NCBI GenBank assembly: GCA_019112635.1
Contig: DXIX01000022.1
Span: 1 to 37,581, forward strand
DNA: 37,581 nucleotides
Reading direction: 5' to 3'
Source: Candidatus Blautia intestinigallinarum
GTDB taxonomy: Bacteria; Bacillota; Clostridia; Lachnospirales; Lachnospiraceae
Positions 23,680 through 32,265 of this stretch are shown here, piece after piece (within the stretch, counting starts at the first letter, position 1; each line of letters starts with the position of its first letter). A program made the translations under genes and the position numbers. The notes below the pieces were generated by a model. The model was given only the letters and a program-made list of their open reading frames with translations, was not told the origin of the DNA and searched no databases.

Positions 23680-24909
23680 TCAGTACTCTTCTCCGTAGTA
23701 GTCTCCTTCATCATAGTACTCTTCATCGTAATCTTCTTCATCCTCGTCTTCTGAGTACTCTTCCCCGTAATCTTCATCTTCGCAGTATTCTTCGTCCTCT
23801 GTATACCCAGAATCCTCATTGACCGTACTGGCCGTATCCGTACTCAGATTTCCAAACAAAGCTTTGCCGATCTCGCTGCCAAGTTCCACATTCCAGTCCA
23901 CGCCGTCATTGGTGAGATTCAGGGTGACCTCAGAGGTGGCAGTGCCCTCGTTGGAGTTGATGGCGTCCAGGAGAAATTCCTGAGATTTTGCAAGACGTCC
24001 CTCGCTTCCCTCAATGACCGCCTCGGCAGTGGCAAGATATTGATCCAGCTGTTTCTGGTAGGCAGACAGGATGGCATCACTGTCAAAAGAAGTGATGGAT
24101 AACGTCACCTGGGCAGTGTACCCAAGATCCGTCTCATTGGTGACCTTATAATTAAAACATTTATGGACCTGCTCCACAAGGGCAGTGGCAATTGATTTCT
24201 CTGTCTCGTCCTCGGAATTCAGGACAGAGTCCAGGTTGAGAAAAGTATTCATCTGTTCTGCGTCCATATCTTTCAGTGTTTTCATATACACAGACACGGT
24301 TTCAGAAGGGGAAAGAATACCAGGATCAGACAGATACGTGAGAAGACCGCCCACCAGATCATTTTCCAGTGTAGCGTCTTTGAGAATCACCCAGCTGTCA
24401 TCTTGACAGACCAGATGGATGGTACAGTTGGACTCTACTTTTTCATAATCGCCTTTTTTCAGCAGCTTGCCCAGCAGAAGATAGTGCTCCTGGGCGGAAG
24501 CATTCGAGTCCGTACCGGTACTGGCGTTTTTCAAGATTTCTTCTCTCAGGTGAGCAGATGCGAAATCATGGGCAAGAGATTTTGCGTCGATGGTGGTCAG
24601 CCGGACAGAAGCGTCGGCCTCCTTGGAATCCTTGTCCACGTTGACTTCCATGATTTTATAATTAAAGTTTTTGAAAAACAGGGAGAAAACTTCCTCGATT
24701 TCCGGTGAGATGGAAGAAGACTGACTGGCATCTGAGAAGAGATCTTCGTAGGAGATGTATTTCTGTGTGGTGTCCGGGTCCAGATTCTTCAGCAGATCCA
24801 ATTCCTCTGAGACGGCTTTCTTGACTTCTGCCTTGGTGGAAGTGGCGCAGCCGGCCAGAAGAACGACGAAGAAAAAGAGAAGGACCGGAAGGTATTTTCT
24901 TGATTTCAT
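23680..24909 (-). CDS. Lipoprotein with two similar domains and an Asp/Glu/Tyr-rich tail
   Basis: I do not recognise the function of this 409-residue protein. The N-terminus (MKSRKYLPVLLFFFVVLLAGC) is a lipoprotein signal with lipobox LAGC, cysteine at 21, so it is tethered to the outer face of the membrane. Residues about 25-210 and 212-360 appear to be two related units: each has a segment with FNYK (KNFNYKIMEV, KCFNYKVTNE) followed by beta-rich stretches, a long amphipathic helix, and a closing DDSWVILKD or DGVDWNVEL strand. This resembles NTF2/DUF-type units seen in Firmicute lipoproteins, but no family is certain. The last 45 residues are almost only Asp, Glu, Tyr, Ser and Gly. The ATG has AAAGGACG upstream and a near-ideal promoter at 24946-24975. 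It is divergent from the ABC exporter. Confidence 0.85.
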   Translation of the reverse strand: MKSRKYLPVLLFFFVVLLAGCATSTKAEVKKAVSEELDLLKNLDPDTTQKYISYEDLFSDASQSSSISPEIEEVFSLFFKNFNYKIMEVNVDKDSKEADASVRLTTIDAKSLAHDFASAHLREEILKNASTGTDSNASAQEHYLLLGKLLKKGDYEKVESNCTIHLVCQDDSWVILKDATLENDLVGGLLTYLSDPGILSPSETVSVYMKTLKDMDAEQMNTFLNLDSVLNSEDETEKSIATALVEQVHKCFNYKVTNETDLGYTAQVTLSITSFDSDAILSAYQKQLDQYLATAEAVIEGSEGRLAKSQEFLLDAINSNEGTATSEVTLNLTNDGVDWNVELGSEIGKALFGNLSTDTASTVNEDSGYTEDEEYCEDEDYGEEYSEDEDEEDYDEEYYDEGDYYGEEY

Positions 24910-24945
24910 AGATGTACGTCCTTTCCAATATACATAGATAATGCT

Positions 24946-24975
24946 AGTTTACCAGATAAGGGAAGAGAATGTCAA
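24946..24975 (-). promoter_or_regulatory. Promoter of the duplicated-domain lipoprotein gene
   Basis: Minus strand consensus TTGACA (24975-24970), 18-base spacer, TAAACT (24951-24946) with TGg before it. The ATG is 36 bases downstream. Confidence 0.7.
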
Positions 24976-25001
24976 TATTGTGTGAATTCTGCACCTCAAG
25001 T

Positions 25002-25030
25002 TTGATCTTTAGGTGGAAATCTGGTATGAT
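25002..25030 (+). promoter_or_regulatory. Promoter of the ABC export operon
   Basis: TTGATC (25002-25007), 17-base spacer, TATGAT (25025-25030) with an extended TGg. It leaves a leader of about 125 bases before the ATG at 25162. Confidence 0.7.
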
Positions 25031-25036
25031 AAGCTA

Positions 25037-25161
25037 GTATCAGAATGGTTAAAATAGACACTTATGATGTCGGCGGATGCCGACTCTGAATCCCACGCCA
25101 GGGCTTACGAGTGAGTCTTGAAGGGAAAATAGATTGTAGAAGGATCAGGAGGGACTTATAT
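25037..25161 (+). promoter_or_regulatory. Structured 5' leader of the ABC export operon, class unknown
   Basis: The leader contains a perfect six-bp stem with GGAT loop, GTCGGC (25069-25074) and GCCGAC (25079-25084), and GACTC (25082-25086) can pair with GAGTC (25112-25116) around a G/C-rich segment. The pairings share three bases and so could be alternatives. No known riboswitch consensus was recognised. Confidence 0.4.
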
Positions 25162-26730
25162 ATGAATAAAAAGAAGATCGCGGCAGTGGCAGGGATTGCC
25201 GCGGCAGTGTGTCTGCTGGCGGGAGGCGGAATCTATGCCTTCACCAGACAGTCCGGCTCCTCGGAAAATGCACAAGTCTATGTGACCACCGTCAGTTCTC
25301 TCACAGAGGTATCATCCGGGGTGGAGAACCGTTATGCAGGGGTGGTGGAACCGCAGAAGACAGTCAATGTCCGCCTGGACGGCAACAGCACGGTCAAGGA
25401 TGTGAAAGTGCAGGAAGGACAGAGCGTGAAAGCCGGCGATGTGCTGTTCGAATATGATCTGAGCAGCAATCAGGACAAGCTGGCAGAGGCTCAGTTGGAA
25501 CTGGAGAGGCTGCAGAATGAAGCGCTCAGCCTTCAGGAGCAGATGGAGACCTACCAGAAGGAACTGGATAATGCCCAGGAGGAGCAAAGCCAGCTCTCTT
25601 ATAACATTCAGATTCAGACTGCGAAGATGAATCTGAAAAAGAACGAGTACAGTCAGAAGAGTAAGCAGGCTGAGATTGAGAGACTCCAGAAAGCTTCCAC
25701 CAACACTCAGGTGACCAGTGAGATTGACGGCATCATCAGCAACATTGATACCAGTCAGATTGACAACAGTTCGGGAGAGTCCGCCGCAGCGGAATCCGGC
25801 TCGGACGGTTCTTCGGATTCCAAAGCATTTATCACAATCCTGAGCACCGGCTCTTACCGGGTGAAAGGAACGGTCAACGAGCAGAATGTACAGAGCATCG
25901 TGGAAGGTTCTCCGGTGATTATCCGTTCCCGAGTGGACGAAGAACAGACCTGGAAGGGAACCATGGGCAGCGTGGATACCAAGAATCCCGTGCAGTCCAC
26001 TTCCTCGGTGATGGCAGACAGCACAGGAAGCTCCACTTCCCAGACCACCTCCTCCAGCTATCCTTTCTATGTGGACATGGAGAGCAGCGAGGGATTGATG
26101 CTGGGGCAGCACGTTTATATTGAGATGGATTACGGCCAGGACGATATGAAAGACGGCCTGTGGCTGGATGAGTACTATATTGTAGATCCAAAAGGTTCTC
26201 CCTATGTGTGGGCGGCAGACAAAAATGACCGGCTGGAAAAACGCAGTGTGAAGCTGGGAGAATACCAGGAAGAGACGGGAAAATACCAGATTCTGGAAGG
26301 ACTCACCGAGAATGACTGCATTGCCTTCCCGACGGACGAGCTAAAAGAGGGGATGCGGACAGCGATTAACGAAGACGCACAGATTCCGACAGGTGAAAAC
26401 GGCAGTACATCCGGGACGGGAGAATCCGAAGATCCTGTGATTCTGGAAGAAAATGTGAATCCGTCCAATCAGGAGTCTGATTCCTCTGAGGAGCCCGCAG
26501 AGGATGTGATCAGTGAGGATATGGGAACGGAAGTGATCGATGACAGTACGGGAACCAGCTCACAGATGACGGATGACAGCGCAGGCAGCACCGATGTGAG
26601 CGGCGGGGATGTCATCACAGAGGATGGCTCTGCAGCCGGTGACGGTTACTCAGACAGTGACTATGGAGAAGAACTGCAGGAAGGACAGATTCTGGAAGAA
26701 GTGGAAGGTCCGCCGACGGAAGGAGAATGA
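25162..26730 (+). CDS. HlyD/MacA-like efflux adaptor with acidic C-terminal tail (adaptor 1)
   Basis: The 522-residue protein has an N-terminal membrane helix (about 6-27), a lipoyl-like beta region (DGNSTVKDVKVQEGQSVKAGDVLF, about 75-100), a coiled-coil hairpin (about 105-185, Gln/Glu/Leu-rich), the second lipoyl half and beta-barrel (about 220-330), and a membrane-proximal beta domain (to about 410). The last 100 residues are acidic, Ser/Thr/Gly-rich and probably disordered. Such adaptors connect a MacB-type ABC transporter to the extracellular space; in Firmicutes no outer-membrane channel exists. The ATG at 25162 has CAGGAGGG about eight bases upstream. The ATPase gene follows three bases after the stop, so the four genes to 30706 form an operon. 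Confidence 0.88.
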   Translation: MNKKKIAAVAGIAAAVCLLAGGGIYAFTRQSGSSENAQVYVTTVSSLTEVSSGVENRYAGVVEPQKTVNVRLDGNSTVKDVKVQEGQSVKAGDVLFEYDLSSNQDKLAEAQLELERLQNEALSLQEQMETYQKELDNAQEEQSQLSYNIQIQTAKMNLKKNEYSQKSKQAEIERLQKASTNTQVTSEIDGIISNIDTSQIDNSSGESAAAESGSDGSSDSKAFITILSTGSYRVKGTVNEQNVQSIVEGSPVIIRSRVDEEQTWKGTMGSVDTKNPVQSTSSVMADSTGSSTSQTTSSSYPFYVDMESSEGLMLGQHVYIEMDYGQDDMKDGLWLDEYYIVDPKGSPYVWAADKNDRLEKRSVKLGEYQEETGKYQILEGLTENDCIAFPTDELKEGMRTAINEDAQIPTGENGSTSGTGESEDPVILEENVNPSNQESDSSEEPAEDVISEDMGTEVIDDSTGTSSQMTDDSAGSTDVSGGDVITEDGSAAGDGYSDSDYGEELQEGQILEEVEGPPTEGE

Positions 26731-26733
26731 TCC

Positions 26734-27414
26734 ATGATACTGGAATTAAAAGAGATCTATAAGGAATATCACCAGGGAAAGCTGGTGGTGCCGGTGCTGA
26801 AACATGTGAATTTCTCCATGGAAGAGGGAGAGTACACGGCCCTTATGGGACCATCCGGATCCGGGAAAACCACAATGATGAACATCATCGGATGTCTGGA
26901 CAAAGCCACCTCCGGGGAGTTTTTCCTGGATGGCCAGAATATTAACCAGTGTTCTGAAAACGAGATGTCAGATATCCGCCTTCATAAAATCGGCTTCGTA
27001 TTTCAGAGCTTTCATTTGCTTCCCAAGCAGACAGCCCTGGAAAACGTGGAGATGCCGCTGACTTATGCCCATGTTCCCCGGAAGGAAAGAAGGGAGAAAG
27101 CCCTGCGTGCCCTGGAGAGGGTGGGGCTTGCCGACCGGGTTGGTTTCAGACCTAACCAGCTCTCCGGAGGGCAGATGCAGAGGGTGGCTATCGCCAGAGC
27201 CATAGTTAACCAGCCTAAGCTTCTTCTGGCAGACGAACCCACAGGAGCGCTGGACACGAAGTCCGGCAGTCAGGTGATGGAATTGTTCCAGAGCCTGAAT
27301 GAGGAAGGAGTGACAGTACTGATGATTACCCATGACCCGGAGATTGCCTCCCATGCCAGAAGGATTGTGACCATCCGGGACGGAGAAATCAGCGAGAAAG
27401 GAGTGGTTGGATGA
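26734..27414 (+). CDS. ABC transporter ATP-binding protein, MacB/LolD type
   Basis: The 226-residue ATPase has Walker [13 protein letters not shown] (about residues 36-47), Q-loop at VFQSFHLLP, the signature [14 protein letters not shown], Walker [13 protein letters not shown] and the switch histidine in ITHDPEIA. Its length and the ending ...VTIRDGEI match the MacB/LolD/FtsE-type ATPases that drive mechanotransmission export or extraction rather than classical substrate uptake. It lies three bases after adaptor 1 and shares ATGA with adaptor 2 (4-bp overlap), indicating tight coupling. The energy is passed to the permease encoded at 29453. Confidence 0.95.
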   Translation: MILELKEIYKEYHQGKLVVPVLKHVNFSMEEGEYTALMGPSGSGKTTMMNIIGCLDKATSGEFFLDGQNINQCSENEMSDIRLHKIGFVFQSFHLLPKQTALENVEMPLTYAHVPRKERREKALRALERVGLADRVGFRPNQLSGGQMQRVAIARAIVNQPKLLLADEPTGALDTKSGSQVMELFQSLNEEGVTVLMITHDPEIASHARRIVTIRDGEISEKGVVG

Positions 27415-29420
27415 CAAGAAAAAAGAAAGGAATCGCAATCTTGTGCATCCTTTTGGTGATCTGTCTTCTGACCGGAACCATTGCTGTGGCGGTACAGCGA
27501 GTCAACGCCAAAACAGTCACAGTGGTGCCTGTGGACAGTATTTTTATGGAGAGCTATGCTCAGACCACCAATGTGGAGGGAAATGTGTCCACATCCGCCA
27601 CACAGAAAGTCAAGATTTCCGATGACACTTCCATCCAGGAGGTGTATGTCAAAGAAGGAGATCAGGTTCACAAAGGAGACAATCTGCTCACATTTGATAT
27701 GACATTGACAGAGCTGGAACTGTCCATTGCTCAGCTGACAAAGAAAAGCCAGCAGCTGCAGCTGGAAAAAGCGCAGGAGAGACTGGAAAGTCTGAAAAAC
27801 GGAGGCCCGATCGAGGATGAGGATGAGACCCCTTACAAGGGCGCCGATACAGATAACAGTACAGATTCGGATGTGATTGATGAGGACGCGGAAGTGATCG
27901 AGGAGACCAGCGCGCAGAAAACAGATTTTTCTGTGATGACCGCTTCCTGGAATTTCCAGGTGCCGGTTTTTCTGACAGCGGCGGTGACAGAAGCGCAGAC
28001 AGATACCAAGCAAAACGGGAAAGAAGATTCCGATCCGTCCGCATCGGCGGAGGCGACCCCCTCGGCGGCCCCGCTGGAAGACGAGGAATCTCCATCGCAG
28101 GAGACTCCCTCCGAGCCGGAGGAACTTCCCTCTGAGGATCTGGGAAATGAAGATATCACAGATGGCTCAGACTCGGAAGGTTCTGATCTCATCGGCATTG
28201 TGGTGCCGCAGGTAGACCCACAGAAAGCGAAGATGGTCACAAAACTGACGGCGTCCACCATCGCCTTTTCCGGAGACGGAAGCGAAGAGGATCCTTTTAC
28301 CTATATCTGCGAGATGGGGACCAGCCAGGTGAAAGCCACCAAAGGTTTCTTGAATCTGATGATGGGCTACAGCCCTGACGGGACGATCCGGTATGAACAG
28401 GTGGAACCGTATTATTTCCAGTTGATTTTCTATGTGGATGGCTCCTTGAAGGTTCTTCAGATCAACCCGCAGGAGGCTTATCAAAATATTGATTTTCCGC
28501 TGACACAGAACTCTAAGGACCCCGATGTGACGCATAAGGCCAGTGACGGACAGGCAGGATCTGCTGATGACCTGGAAGATCTGAACAGTGCGCTGGACAG
28601 CGCCTTGGATAACGCCGATGACAGTGATTATTATGATGACTACGAGGCGGATGCCGGATATTACGATGATGATGCCCAGGAGGATCCGGGAACCCCTTCC
28701 CTGTCCAGGGATGAGGCCATTGAGAACAAAGAAAGCGACATCCGGAATCTGAAGCTGGATATCCGGGAGAGCGATATCAATATATCGAAACTACAGAAGA
28801 AACTGGACAACCGCACCGTGACCAGTAAAGTCAACGGCACGGTGACGAAGATGGGAGATCCCAAGACCGGCTCCTACACAGGAGATGCTTTCATGGAAGT
28901 GGTGAGCGACCAGGGATTGTTTGTGACAGGAGCGGTCAGTGAACTTTTATTGGATGATTTCAAGGAAGGAATGATTCTGAATGGAACTTCCTATGAGACA
29001 GGAGATTTCTTCGAGGCGAAGGTGACTGAGGTGGCAGACTACCCCATCGATGGAGCCCAGTACAGCTACGGCAATCCCAATGTCTCTTATTATCCGTTTA
29101 CCGCAGAGGTGGAAGGCGATGTGGATCTGGATGCGGATGAATACATCAGTCTCTCCTTCGAACAGGATAATGCGGGCAACAGCATCAGTATCATCAAAGC
29201 TTTTGTGCGGTCTGAGAACGGACAGAACTATGTGATGATCGATGACAACGGAAAGCTGAAGAAACAATATGTGGCCGTGGGCGTCAGTACAGACGGATAC
29301 AGCATCCCGGTGAAAAGCGGACTGTCCATGGAAGATAAGATTGCCTTTCCCTATGGAAAAGGTGTAAAAGAAGGGGCAAAGACCCAGGAGGGAACCCTGG
29401 ACGATATCTATGGATATTGA
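27411..29420 (+). CDS. HlyD-like efflux adaptor with large insert in the coiled-coil hairpin (adaptor 2)
   Basis: The 669-residue protein begins with a membrane helix (about 7-28). A first lipoyl half (KISDDTSIQEVYVKEGDQV, about 68-95) leads into a helix rich in Gln/Leu/Lys (about 105-130). The returning helix and second lipoyl half (ENKESDIRNLKLD to NRTVTSKVNGTVTKMGD) only appear at about 435-480. Between them, at about 132-432, lies an unusual insert with acidic, disordered-looking ends and a folded-looking middle (starting QVDPQKAKMVTKLTAS, containing QLIFYVDGSLKVL). The C-terminus resumes with the beta-barrel and a membrane-proximal domain. The second adaptor in one operon with a single ATPase/permease suggests hetero-oligomeric adaptor assembly. 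Function of the insert is unknown. Confidence 0.85.
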   Translation: MTRKKKGIAILCILLVICLLTGTIAVAVQRVNAKTVTVVPVDSIFMESYAQTTNVEGNVSTSATQKVKISDDTSIQEVYVKEGDQVHKGDNLLTFDMTLTELELSIAQLTKKSQQLQLEKAQERLESLKNGGPIEDEDETPYKGADTDNSTDSDVIDEDAEVIEETSAQKTDFSVMTASWNFQVPVFLTAAVTEAQTDTKQNGKEDSDPSASAEATPSAAPLEDEESPSQETPSEPEELPSEDLGNEDITDGSDSEGSDLIGIVVPQVDPQKAKMVTKLTASTIAFSGDGSEEDPFTYICEMGTSQVKATKGFLNLMMGYSPDGTIRYEQVEPYYFQLIFYVDGSLKVLQINPQEAYQNIDFPLTQNSKDPDVTHKASDGQAGSADDLEDLNSALDSALDNADDSDYYDDYEADAGYYDDDAQEDPGTPSLSRDEAIENKESDIRNLKLDIRESDINISKLQKKLDNRTVTSKVNGTVTKMGDPKTGSYTGDAFMEVVSDQGLFVTGAVSELLLDDFKEGMILNGTSYETGDFFEAKVTEVADYPIDGAQYSYGNPNVSYYPFTAEVEGDVDLDADEYISLSFEQDNAGNSISIIKAFVRSENGQNYVMIDDNGKLKKQYVAVGVSTDGYSIPVKSGLSMEDKIAFPYGKGVKEGAKTQEGTLDDIYGY

Positions 29421-29452
29421 GCCTGATGTATGCTTGAAAGGAGAAGTCACAT

Positions 29453-30706
29453 ATGCTTGAGAATATAAGATTGTCTTTTCAGGGTATCTGGTCCCATAAG
29501 ATGCGTTCTTTTCTGACCATGTTGGGAATCATCATCGGAATTGCGTCCATTATCTCCATCGTGTCCACCATCAAGGGAACCAGCGAACAGATTAAAGAGA
29601 ACCTTATCGGCGCCGGCAACAATGCGGTGACCGTCAGTCTCTATGAGGGAGATATGGAATACGACGCGGACTTTGGAAGCACCGGAGCTGCCACTCCCAT
29701 TCTCACAGATCAGCAGAAAGAAGATATCCAGGATCTGGAGGATGTGGAGGATGCGTCCTTTTACTACAGCAGAGCCTACGCCGACAGCATTTATTATGAA
29801 AATTCCACCCTCCAGGGAGGAAAAGTTCTGGGCGTGGATCTCCACTACCTGGATACCTGCGGGTATCTGGTTCAGTCAGGACGGGGATTTGTGGAAAAAG
29901 ACTACGACGGCAACAGGAAAGTCGCTGTCCTGGACGATGTGGCGGCAGCCACCTTGTTTCCCGATGGAAAACCGCTGGGAAAGACTGTGGAGATCAAAAG
30001 CGAGCCCTTCGTGGTGGTGGGAATCATTCAGCAGTCGGATGACTTTGAGCCGGTGATCAATAACATTGACGAGTATTATACCTATGAACAGTCGAGCACG
30101 GGAATGGTACTGATTCCCAGCACATCCTGGCCCATCGTCTACAAATATGACGAACCCCAGAATGTGGTTTTGAAAGCCTCCAGTACCGATGCCATGAGCA
30201 GTGTGGGAAAGAAGGCAGAAGATATTCTGAACGAGAATCTGAACAGTGAGACGACCAAGATGCAGTACCGTGCCAACGATGTGATGGAGACGGCCAGAAA
30301 TCTTCAGGAGTTAAGTCAGAGCACCAACAGCCAGATGCTGTGGATTGCCAGCATTTCCCTGCTGGTGGGCGGCATTGGCGTCATGAATATTATGCTGGTG
30401 TCTGTGACAGAGAGAACCAGTGAAATCGGTCTGAAGAAGGCTATCGGAGCCAGAAAACGCTCTATCCTGATTCAGTTTTTGACAGAGGCAGCAGTTCTCA
30501 CCAGTATCGGCGGCGTGCTGGGGGTTCTGGCAGGTCTGGTGTTATCCCAGGTGGTGTCCAAAGTGTCCGGTACACCCACCGCCATCAGTGTGCCATCCAT
30601 TCTGGTGGCAGTACTGTTTTCCATGGTGATCGGCGTGGTCTTCGGACTGATGCCGTCAGTGAAGGCGGCCAACTTAAATCCCATCGACGCACTGCGCAGC
30701 GAGTAG
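29453..30706 (+). CDS. ABC transporter permease, MacB/FtsX type
   Basis: The 417-residue permease has the MacB layout: one N-terminal membrane helix (FLTMLGIIIGIASIISIV, about 20-40), a large extracellular MacB_PCD domain (about 45-290), then an FtsX domain with three helices near 295-410, including GGIGVMNIMLVSVTERTSEI and GLKKAIGARK, hallmarks of the family. With the ATPase at 26734 it would form a homodimeric MacB-like machine. AAAGGAG precedes the ATG. A terminator follows at 30721. Exported substrates of such Gram-positive systems are often antimicrobial peptides or lipids, but the operon's substrate is not evident; the resistance-type BceAB architecture (ten helices) does not apply. Confidence 0.93.
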   Translation: MLENIRLSFQGIWSHKMRSFLTMLGIIIGIASIISIVSTIKGTSEQIKENLIGAGNNAVTVSLYEGDMEYDADFGSTGAATPILTDQQKEDIQDLEDVEDASFYYSRAYADSIYYENSTLQGGKVLGVDLHYLDTCGYLVQSGRGFVEKDYDGNRKVAVLDDVAAATLFPDGKPLGKTVEIKSEPFVVVGIIQQSDDFEPVINNIDEYYTYEQSSTGMVLIPSTSWPIVYKYDEPQNVVLKASSTDAMSSVGKKAEDILNENLNSETTKMQYRANDVMETARNLQELSQSTNSQMLWIASISLLVGGIGVMNIMLVSVTERTSEIGLKKAIGARKRSILIQFLTEAAVLTSIGGVLGVLAGLVLSQVVSKVSGTPTAISVPSILVAVLFSMVIGVVFGLMPSVKAANLNPIDALRSE

Positions 30707-30720
30707 AGAAAAAGACAGAC

Positions 30721-30758
30721 AAGGGGCGTACATTTTCCAGTACGCCTCTTTTTTTTAC
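30721..30758 (+). terminator. Intrinsic terminator of the ABC export operon
   Basis: AAGGGGCGTAC (30721-30731) pairs with GTACGCCTCTT (30740-30750) with one G-T pair and is followed by a long T-run (to 30758). It separates the operon from the converging sensor kinase gene. Confidence 0.9.
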
Positions 30759-30821
30759 GTGACAGGACCGGCAGACGGCTTTGCCGTGAGCTTTCTCATT
30801 TTGCCGGTCTGGAAGGTCTCT

Positions 30822-32114
30822 TTACTTTGTATATGGCAGGCTAAGCAGAAAGACAGCGCCGCCGCCAGGGGCGTCCTCGATTTTCAGGCTGCCATTGTGC
30901 AGGCGGACAATCTCCCAGGCAATGGAGAGCCCCAGTCCGTAATGCCCTTTGGTGTGGCGGGACTGATCCGAGCGGTAAAAACGGCGGAAGACGGCCTGCT
31001 TTTCCTCATTCGGAATGCCAGGTCCATTGTCTGCCACAGACAGACAAACCTGCCAGGGCAGAACTTCCAGGGAAAGGGTGATGGTGCTCCCTTTTGGAGT
31101 ATAGGACAGTGCGTTGTCAATGAAGATGGATAGAACCTGAGAAATCCGGTCCGGATCACAGTTGCAGGGAGGACATAAGGTATCCGGCAGCTGGATTCGA
31201 AGATTGTGCTCGCGTTCTTCCGCTAGTTTCTCATAATGTTCAAAAAGATTCAAAAGGAGAGTATCCATCTCCGTGGAGGTCATATGAAGGGTCCAGGAAT
31301 GATTATCCGCATTGGCCAGAGAGAGCATGTCCTGAATCAGCCCGGTCATCCGCTGGGATTCCTGTTCCATGATCTCGCAGAAATGGGCGGATTCCCCAGG
31401 AGAACAGCTGCGAAGGGCGGAGAGACAGGAGCGGATCACCGCCAGCGGCGTGCGAAGCTCATGGGAGGCCGAGGCGATAAACTGCGTCTGCTGTCTGCGG
31501 TTTTCTTCCAGGGGCTTTAGCAGCTTTTTGGTGAAATACCAGGAAAAAGCAGCCAGGCACAGAAGTCCTGCCAGGTCAGCAGCCAGAAACAGAAGACGCA
31601 GAGAAAGAATCTGGGACTCCAGAAGATCCAGGGAGGACAAAATGATGACGGTGAGAGATCCCTGTTCCCGGGGGATCAAGGCCACACTGGCATAATAATC
31701 TTTTTTGCCTGCTTTCATCTGAAATTCCACATGCTGTGCCAAAATGTTTTCCTCGGAATAAAAATCCATGGAGATGGAATAATCTTTCTGTGCCGTCTCA
31801 AGCGCCTGATCATAGAGAGCGGCCAAGGACGAATCTTCCTCAAGTTTGGAGAAAAACAGGGGATTTTGGTTGTCCAGAATCCGGATGGAGAAGTGATTGT
31901 TATGTTCCTGCTCCAGCAGCCAGGTATGGGGGATGACATTCTGCGCTTCCAGATAAGAAAGGGTAGAGCTGACTGAAGTGGAAAAAGCGTTATATTGATT
32001 TCTGGACAGGCTGGACTGGGACAGGTACAGACAGATGCCTGTCATGAGAATCAGAATCAGACCAGTGCCCATGGTGAAGAATAAGGTAAGTTTTATATGA
32101 AGTTTGTGAAACAT
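30822..32114 (-). CDS. Two-component sensor histidine kinase
   Basis: The 430-residue kinase has two membrane helices (about residues 9-32 and 170-192) flanking an extracellular sensor region of about 135 residues, then a dimerisation domain with ASASHELRTPLA (phospho-acceptor His218) and an ATPase domain with N-box RISQVLSIFIDNALSYTPKG, DNGPGIP, FRRFYRSD and GHYGLGLSIA. It should autophosphorylate on His218 and pass phosphate to a response regulator, presumably the one at 34760-35437 on the same strand. No HAMP domain is clearly seen. The ATG at 32114 has GGGAGG five to six bases upstream; a TTG five codons earlier overlaps that site. Its own promoter lies at 32163. Confidence 0.93.
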   Translation of the reverse strand: MFHKLHIKLTLFFTMGTGLILILMTGICLYLSQSSLSRNQYNAFSTSVSSTLSYLEAQNVIPHTWLLEQEHNNHFSIRILDNQNPLFFSKLEEDSSLAALYDQALETAQKDYSISMDFYSEENILAQHVEFQMKAGKKDYYASVALIPREQGSLTVIILSSLDLLESQILSLRLLFLAADLAGLLCLAAFSWYFTKKLLKPLEENRRQQTQFIASASHELRTPLAVIRSCLSALRSCSPGESAHFCEIMEQESQRMTGLIQDMLSLANADNHSWTLHMTSTEMDTLLLNLFEHYEKLAEEREHNLRIQLPDTLCPPCNCDPDRISQVLSIFIDNALSYTPKGSTITLSLEVLPWQVCLSVADNGPGIPNEEKQAVFRRFYRSDQSRHTKGHYGLGLSIAWEIVRLHNGSLKIEDAPGGGAVFLLSLPYTK

Positions 32115-32162
32115 AAGAGCCTCCCTCAAAATTATGAAAAGTTATATAAATAGGTAACTTCT

Positions 32163-32191
32163 ATTATACGTAGAAATCTTTATTTTGTCTC
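32163..32191 (-). promoter_or_regulatory. Likely promoter of the sensor kinase gene
   Basis: Minus strand TATAAT (32168-32163) has a weak GAGACA -35 candidate 18 bases upstream. It gives the kinase its own start although the regulator gene is 2.6 kb away. Confidence 0.45.
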
Positions 32192-32265
32192 TAAATTTTA
32201 CTAGAGAAAAAATAGAGAAAGCCATGGTATGCTTACAAAAAAATTCAGGGGAGGAAAGTAAATTG

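Noticed and set aside
23690-23800. Repetitive CTTCATC-rich stretch considered as a DNA repeat or CRISPR-like array
   Set aside because: It is the reverse complement of Asp/Glu/Tyr codons in the lipoprotein tail, without regular repeat units or spacers.
25046-25090. 14-codon frame starting ATGGTTAAAATAG in the exporter leader
   Set aside because: No ribosome binding site and no recognisable leader-peptide pattern; the segment is better explained as part of an RNA structure.
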